From Myxococcota bacterium (lineage in GTDB: Bacteria; Myxococcota_A; UBA796; CAJQPC01): DNA of 55,304 nt. Below are positions 51,161 through 55,304 of this stretch, in pieces (within the stretch, counting starts at the first letter, position 1; every line of letters begins with the position of its first letter). The notes under the pieces are model-generated. The model was given only the letters and a program-made list of their open reading frames with translations, did not search any database and was not told the origin of the DNA. The DNA lies in contig JAKLKD010000018.1 of assembly GCA_023150845.1 (NCBI GenBank), forward strand, positions 1 through 55,304, written 5' to 3'. The position numbers were made by a program, and so were the translations under genes.

Positions 51161-53473
51161 TTAGTAGACCGTCACCGCGTAGCTCTGAAGACGCCCCGAG
51201 TCCCAGGAGTAAAGCTTCCCGTCGTTGGGGTTGTAGCTGATGTGGGAGTTGTAGGAGTAGGGGTTCGTGAACGCGATGCTGAGCGCCTTGCCCGTGGACG
51301 TGTTCGTGTCGTAGGCGTAGTTGATCGTCGTCGAGGCGCTGGAGTAGCTCGCCGTGGTGTACATCACGCCACAGATCACGAAGGCGTTGCCGACGCTCGT
51401 CTTGGTGTTGCTGCCGGTGTTCCAGGTCTTCGTGATCGTGAAGCTTGTCTCGTCGATCCTGCTGATCACCATCTTGCCGCCGTTCGCGGCGGTGGCGTAC
51501 ATCACCCACAAGCCGTTCTCATCGACGGCGAGGTCGATGTCGCTCCAGCCACCCCACTGGTAGTGGTAGGTGTTGTGGTATCCCGCGTCGGGGACGGTGA
51601 GCGTGCCGACCGAGCTCTTGGTCTTCAGATCAAACTTCACGACGGTGTTTGAGTTATAGTTCACATAGTACAGATAGCCGCCGTAGACGACGTGGCCCGT
51701 GCCCTCGAACCCCGAGCCCGGAAGGGTGATCGTCGTGCCGCCTGACCCTGACGCCAAGGCGCTCGCCGACGGCCACTGCACAAAAGACGTCCCGGTGTAG
51801 CTGTTCATCGTCCACACAAGGCCCGTGCCCAGGGTCTCCAGGGGATCGGCGAGGTAGCTCCCGTAGGTGCTGCCGTAGGTCGTGGTGAGCACAGGGGTCG
51901 CCACGCTCGACAAGGTGCACTTGCAGTCGGCGCTGGTGGCGTCGGTGTCGTCACAGTCATCGCCGTTGTCGGTGTAGCCCGCGGGCTCATCGCAGGCCTC
52001 CAGCGTGATAGAGGCGTCGCCGTACCCGTCGCCGTCGGCGTCGGCGTACCAGGTGGACAGGTCCGCGGCGTCGCTGCCGTCGGTGCTCCCGTCACAGTCG
52101 TTGTCGTCGCCGTCGCAGACCTCGGTGGCGGCGGGGTTGATCCCGCTGTCCGTGTCGTCACAGTCGGTGCCCGTGGAGATGCTGCCCGAGGGCTGGGTGC
52201 AGGCGCGGCTGGAGCTGCTGGACGAGCCGTAGCCGTCCTTGTCGGCGTCGGCGTACCAGGTCTTCGCGTCGCTGGAGTCGCTGCCGTCGGTCTTGCCATC
52301 GCAGTTGTTGTCGTCGCCGTCACAGACCTCGGTGGCGCCAGGGTTGATGGCCTTGTCGGCGTCGTCGCAGTCCGTGCTCGTCGAGACGCTGCCCGAGGGC
52401 TGGGTGCAGGCGCGGCTGGAGCTGCTGGTTGAGCCGTAGCCGTCCTTGTCAGCGTCGGCGTACCAGGTCTTCGCGTCGCTGGCGTCGCTGCCGTCGGCGC
52501 TCCCGTCACAGTCGTTGTCTAGGCCGTCACAGACCTCGGTGGCGTCGGGGTTGACGCCGAAGGCGCCGTCGTCGCAGTCGAGGGAGTTCTCGGCGTAGCC
52601 GCTCGGCGCGGAGCAGCTCAGGGTGGTGAAGTCGGGGTCGCCGAAGCCGTCGAGGTCGGCGTCTTGATACCAGATCTCCGCGTCGGTGGCGCTCGCCTCG
52701 TCCACGACGCCGTCACAGTTGTTGTCGAGCTCATCGCAGATCTCGGTGCCGTCGGGGCTCGCCGCCGCCGTCGAGTCGTCGCAGTCGTCGGCGTTCCCGA
52801 CGTAGCCCTCCGGCGCGAAGCAGCTCACCTCGACGAAGCGGTCCGAGCCGTAGGAGTCGCCGTCGTAATCGATGTACCAGGAGGTCTGATCGGCGACGTC
52901 GTTGTCGTCGTCATCGGTCAACCCATCACAGTCGTTGTCAGCGCCGTCGCAGAGCTCCGCGGCGCCGGGGGAGGTGCCGCCGTCCTGGTCATCACAGTCG
53001 CCGCTCTCGACGGCGTAACCCGCGGGGGCGTCACAGCTCCGCGTGCTGTCGCTGGTGACGCCATAGCCGTCGCCGTCATCGTCTCGGTACCAGTCCACGG
53101 CGCCGGTGTTGTCCTCGTCGTCGCCGTCGAGGAGGCCGTCACAGTCGTTGTCGAGGCCGTCGCAGGCCTCCGCGGCGCCGGGATAAACCGCCGTCGAGGC
53201 GTCGTCGCAGTCGCCGCCGACCGTGACCGCCTCGGCGGGCGCGCAGCCCTCAGCGGCCGTCGTGTCGTCACCGTAGCCGTCGCCGTCCTCGTCGAGCAGG
53301 TAGCTCGTCGGCCCGCCGACGCCCGCGTCGCCGTCGTCGCAGTCAAAGTCGCTCGTGACGCCGTCACCGTCGGCGTCGGTGAGCCCAGCGCCGCTGTCCT
53401 CCCCGGAGCCGTCGTCTTTACAGGCGGCGAAGGTGAGCAGCGGGAGGAGGAGCAGGAGATGGGAGGCCTTCAT
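51161..53473 (-). CDS. Lipoprotein with MopE-type Asp/Cys repeats and a C-terminal olfactomedin domain
   Basis: A 770-residue lipoprotein (signal LLLLPLLTFAAC). Residues 30-515 hold MopE-like metal-binding repeats, each with DADGDGYG, a C-x-x-P-x-GY block, DCDD and CDGxDNDCDG; six copies of the last motif are visible. Two units share a nearly identical 69-residue (207-base) repeat, starting at DNA positions 52181 and 52388, a recent duplication. Residues from about 516 on match the olfactomedin domain: GTGHVVYGGYLYYVNYNSNT, AGYHNTYHYQWGGWSDIDLA, VDENGLWVMYATAANGG, VGNAFVICGVMYTTASY and YNPNDGKLYSWDSG. The two Cys that form its disulfide in animals (a leading CKC and ICGV) are present. The role is probably surface adhesion or calcium/copper binding. 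Confidence 0.88.
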   Translation of the reverse strand: MKASHLLLLLPLLTFAACKDDGSGEDSGAGLTDADGDGVTSDFDCDDGDAGVGGPTSYLLDEDGDGYGDDTTAAEGCAPAEAVTVGGDCDDASTAVYPGAAEACDGLDNDCDGLLDGDDEDNTGAVDWYRDDDGDGYGVTSDSTRSCDAPAGYAVESGDCDDQDGGTSPGAAELCDGADNDCDGLTDDDDNDVADQTSWYIDYDGDSYGSDRFVEVSCFAPEGYVGNADDCDDSTAAASPDGTEICDELDNNCDGVVDEASATDAEIWYQDADLDGFGDPDFTTLSCSAPSGYAENSLDCDDGAFGVNPDATEVCDGLDNDCDGSADGSDASDAKTWYADADKDGYGSTSSSSRACTQPSGSVSTSTDCDDADKAINPGATEVCDGDDNNCDGKTDGSDSSDAKTWYADADKDGYGSSSSSSRACTQPSGSISTGTDCDDTDSGINPAATEVCDGDDNDCDGSTDGSDAADLSTWYADADGDGYGDASITLEACDEPAGYTDNGDDCDDTDATSADCKCTLSSVATPVLTTTYGSTYGSYLADPLETLGTGLVWTMNSYTGTSFVQWPSASALASGSGGTTITLPGSGFEGTGHVVYGGYLYYVNYNSNTVVKFDLKTKSSVGTLTVPDAGYHNTYHYQWGGWSDIDLAVDENGLWVMYATAANGGKMVISRIDETSFTITKTWNTGSNTKTSVGNAFVICGVMYTTASYSSASTTINYAYDTNTSTGKALSIAFTNPYSYNSHISYNPNDGKLYSWDSGRLQSYAVTVY

Positions 53474-53537
53474 CGGCGTACCTCGTGGGGCGGGGGACGC
53501 ACAGCTTAGCCCCAAGAGTGGGCGTTTTCAGGTGAAA

Positions 53538-54146
53538 TCAGACCAGAGGGCGTCGAAGCCGCGGCGCGAGCGCGCCGACGAGGGCCCCGAGGACGGCCCC
53601 GAGGCCGAGCCAAGACCAGGACCAGGGCGGCGGCGCGGCGGCCTCGGGGAGCGGCGCGCGGCGCGCGGCGGCGAGGCGAGGCAGGGCCTCGACCAAGGCG
53701 CGCTCGCCCCGAAGGTCCAGGCCGTCCGCGGTGATCGACGCCTTGAGGCCCTCCCGCTCCGCGAGGCTCAGCGGGACGCCGTCGTCCCGGGTCACCCACA
53801 GGGCCAGCTCAGGCGGGGAGCGGAGCCAGAGGAGGATCACCCCCGACGTGGGGATCGACCAGCGCGCCGCGAGCTCCTTGGCGCAGGCCTCGGCGTCTTG
53901 GGGGGAGGATCGCGCCGTGAGGATCCGCGGGCTCAGGCCCTCGGCCCGGGCGAGGTCTACGGTGGCGAGGTGCAGCTCCGCCTCGATGTGCTCGGGGATG
54001 AGCCCGTCGGGATCGGCGATGAACAGGCCGCGGGAGGCCGGATCGACCAGATCCACGAAGCAGCGGCCCTCGGCGATCGGGGGATCTTGCGCGTAGGCCA
54101 AGCGAGGGGCGCCGAGCAGCATCAGGGGGAGCAGGGGAGAGTTCAT
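53538..54146 (-). CDS. TPM-domain-like exported protein
   Basis: A 202-residue product with a signal peptide (MNSPLLPLMLLGAPRLAYA). The soluble part (HIEAELHLATVDLARAEGLS, then SGVILLWLRSPPELALWVTR) matches the TPM fold, and a C-terminal membrane helix follows (WSWLGLGAVLGALVGALAP). TPM proteins include thylakoid phosphatase-like and photosystem repair proteins. The exact catalytic role is uncertain. The start at 54146 is chosen for the signal peptide. Confidence 0.68.
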   Translation of the reverse strand: MNSPLLPLMLLGAPRLAYAQDPPIAEGRCFVDLVDPASRGLFIADPDGLIPEHIEAELHLATVDLARAEGLSPRILTARSSPQDAEACAKELAARWSIPTSGVILLWLRSPPELALWVTRDDGVPLSLAEREGLKASITADGLDLRGERALVEALPRLAAARRAPLPEAAAPPPWSWSWLGLGAVLGALVGALAPRLRRPLV

Positions 54147-54272
54147 GACAGCGATCTTGCCACTTCGCCTGTTCAACGGGGCGCGGGTGGTTTATCCTCT
54201 TTGGGGCTCTGCGCTGACGACGCCCCCACCCCTGGAACCCGTCAGCAAGTAAGAAGTGAGGACCGAGGCTCC

Positions 54273-55304
54273 GTGAAGGTCGCAGGCGATCGGATTGGCC
54301 GCTTCCGCGTGGAGCGGTTTCTGGGGGCGGGCGGTATCGCCGAGGTCTACCAGGTGCGGCATGAGCTGCTGGACACCTCCCATGCCCTCAAGCTCTTGCC
54401 GATCGCCCGGCGTGGCCTCGCCAAGCGCCTGATCCAAGAGGGCCGCATCCAGGCCCAGCTCCAGCACCCGAACGTCGTGAGCGTCACCGACGTGGTCGAG
54501 GAGCGCGGGCAGATCGGCCTCGTCATGGAGTACGTCGAGGGCACGAGCCTCGAGGAGCTGCTGCGTGAAGGCGGCGCCATGGACTTCGACGAGGCGATGG
54601 ACCTCTTCGGCCAGATCCTCTCCGGCGTCGCCGCGGCGCACATGGCCGGGGTGCTCCACCGCGACCTCAAGCCCTCAAACGTGCTCCTCGCCGCCGACGG
54701 CGACGCGGTCATCGCCAAGGTCGCCGACTTCGGCATCGCCAAGCTCGCCAGCGAGGAGGCCACGCTCAAGGCCACCCAAGGCGGCACGCCGATGGGCACG
54801 CCGGGCTACATGGCGCCGGAGCAGATCACCGACTCCGCCATCGCCGACCAGCGCAGCGACGTCTTCGCCCTGGGCGCGATCCTCTACGAGATGCTCAGCG
54901 GCCAGCGCGCCTTCCGCGGCGGCAACCTGCGGGAGCTCCTGGAGAACACCCTCACCGGCCGCTACATCCCGCTGCGCCGCCTCAACCCCAAGGTGGCCGA
55001 GTACCTGGAGCAGGTGACCGCCCGGGCGATGATGGTCTCGCCGGACGACCGCTTCCAGACCTGCATCGAGATGGCCCGGGCGCTGCACATCGAGTCGGAG
55101 ATCGTCCCGCCCAAGGCCCTGCCCTCGCAGGTGGGTGAGGCCCCGGTGCTGCCGCCCCCGGTGAGCCGCGCCGAGCTCAGCCGCTCCAGCGGCGGCACCA
55201 TCCCGCCCACCGACCGCCGCGGCGACCTCAGCCGCTCCAGCGGCGGCACCGTCCCGCCCACCGACCGACGCGCCGCGGCCGCTCCTCCGCCCCCGCCGCC
55301 CCAG
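54273..55304 (+). CDS. Ser/Thr protein kinase, C-terminus beyond the window
   Basis: From GTG at 54273 the frame is open to the window end (344 codons). Kinase motifs: GAGGIAEVYQVRHE, ALKLLP, VLHRDLKPSNVLL, VADFGIAKLAS and GTPMGTPGYMAPEQ, then ALGAILYEMLSGQRAFRGG. After residue 290 a Pro/Ser-rich linker carries two copies of LSRSSGGT(I/V)PPTDRR. The catalytic Lys and Asp are intact. GAGG lies upstream of the GTG. A receptor-like C-terminus probably follows outside the window. Confidence 0.9.
   Translation, partial: MKVAGDRIGRFRVERFLGAGGIAEVYQVRHELLDTSHALKLLPIARRGLAKRLIQEGRIQAQLQHPNVVSVTDVVEERGQIGLVMEYVEGTSLEELLREGGAMDFDEAMDLFGQILSGVAAAHMAGVLHRDLKPSNVLLAADGDAVIAKVADFGIAKLASEEATLKATQGGTPMGTPGYMAPEQITDSAIADQRSDVFALGAILYEMLSGQRAFRGGNLRELLENTLTGRYIPLRRLNPKVAEYLEQVTARAMMVSPDDRFQTCIEMARALHIESEIVPPKALPSQVGEAPVLPPPVSRAELSRSSGGTIPPTDRRGDLSRSSGGTVPPTDRRAAAAPPPPPPQ

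Noticed and set aside
51950-53420. Periodic spacing that could be taken for a CRISPR or satellite array
   Set aside because: The period is coding (multiples of three) and translates into MopE-type Asp/Cys repeats.

Overview
The window is GC-rich DNA (roughly 70 percent by eye), densely packed with genes on both strands. The content suggests a myxobacterium-like member of the Myxococcota or a related deltaproteobacterial lineage: many lipoproteins, Hanks-type Ser/Thr kinases, FHA and START domains, MopE-type Asp/Cys repeats, MauG-type cytochromes and bacterial enhancer-binding proteins. I see no tRNA, rRNA, CRISPR array or intact prophage. The assignment to a lineage is inference from gene content only.

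Layout. 1-7.6 kb: divergent lipoprotein and zinc-ribbon genes, argS, a receptor-like Ser/Thr kinase, a low-molecular-weight phosphatase, a cyclophilin, and a radical SAM gene whose start codon is not canonical. 7.6-11.8 kb is an accessory patch: repeat and hairpin DNA, a TPR gene remnant, a decayed IS66 element, and a lipoprotein/multicopper oxidase pair of lower GC. 11.9-23.2 kb: rsmB, a Trk potassium uptake operon with a sensor gene, a MauG/barrel/lipoprotein operon, two secreted START-domain paralogues and a large acidic lipoprotein. 23.3-29 kb: RNA-repair locus 1 (rtcR, a sigma-54-driven structured RNA, rtcA, rtcB) followed by a Fic gene with palindromic operators. 29-45.4 kb: mostly housekeeping and metabolic genes (trmB-like, agmatinase family, BtuF-like, DUF309, acyl-CoA dehydrogenase, GT-C glycosyltransferase, polA, an ECF sigma/anti-sigma operon, HIT, ASCH, two XRE regulators, FHA, hydrolase). 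45.4-49.3 kb: RNA-repair locus 2 (a second CARF-type sigma-54 activator divergent from rtcB2, prfH and a small basic protein). 50-55.3 kb: surface lipoprotein, a MopE-repeat protein ending in an olfactomedin domain, a TPM-domain protein, and a second Ser/Thr kinase cut by the window edge.

The most notable biology is the presence of two separate RNA-repair loci about 20 kb apart. Each has its own CARF-AAA+ sigma-54 activator and its own RtcB ligase, and both rtcB promoters share the same 15-base -24/-12 core. Locus 1 adds the RNA cyclase RtcA. It also has a third sigma-54 promoter, downstream of nested inverted repeats, that drives no protein. It drives instead a roughly 180-nt RNA with a 17-bp stem, a GNRA hairpin and a 26-bp terminator stem. 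Locus 2 adds the release-factor homologue PrfH, here split by a one-base frameshift in a run of five G, and a small basic protein. A plausible reading is that locus 1 answers general or tRNA damage and locus 2 answers decoding-centre damage of ribosomes. The second striking item is the olfactomedin domain, typical of animal extracellular proteins, on a bacterial lipoprotein.
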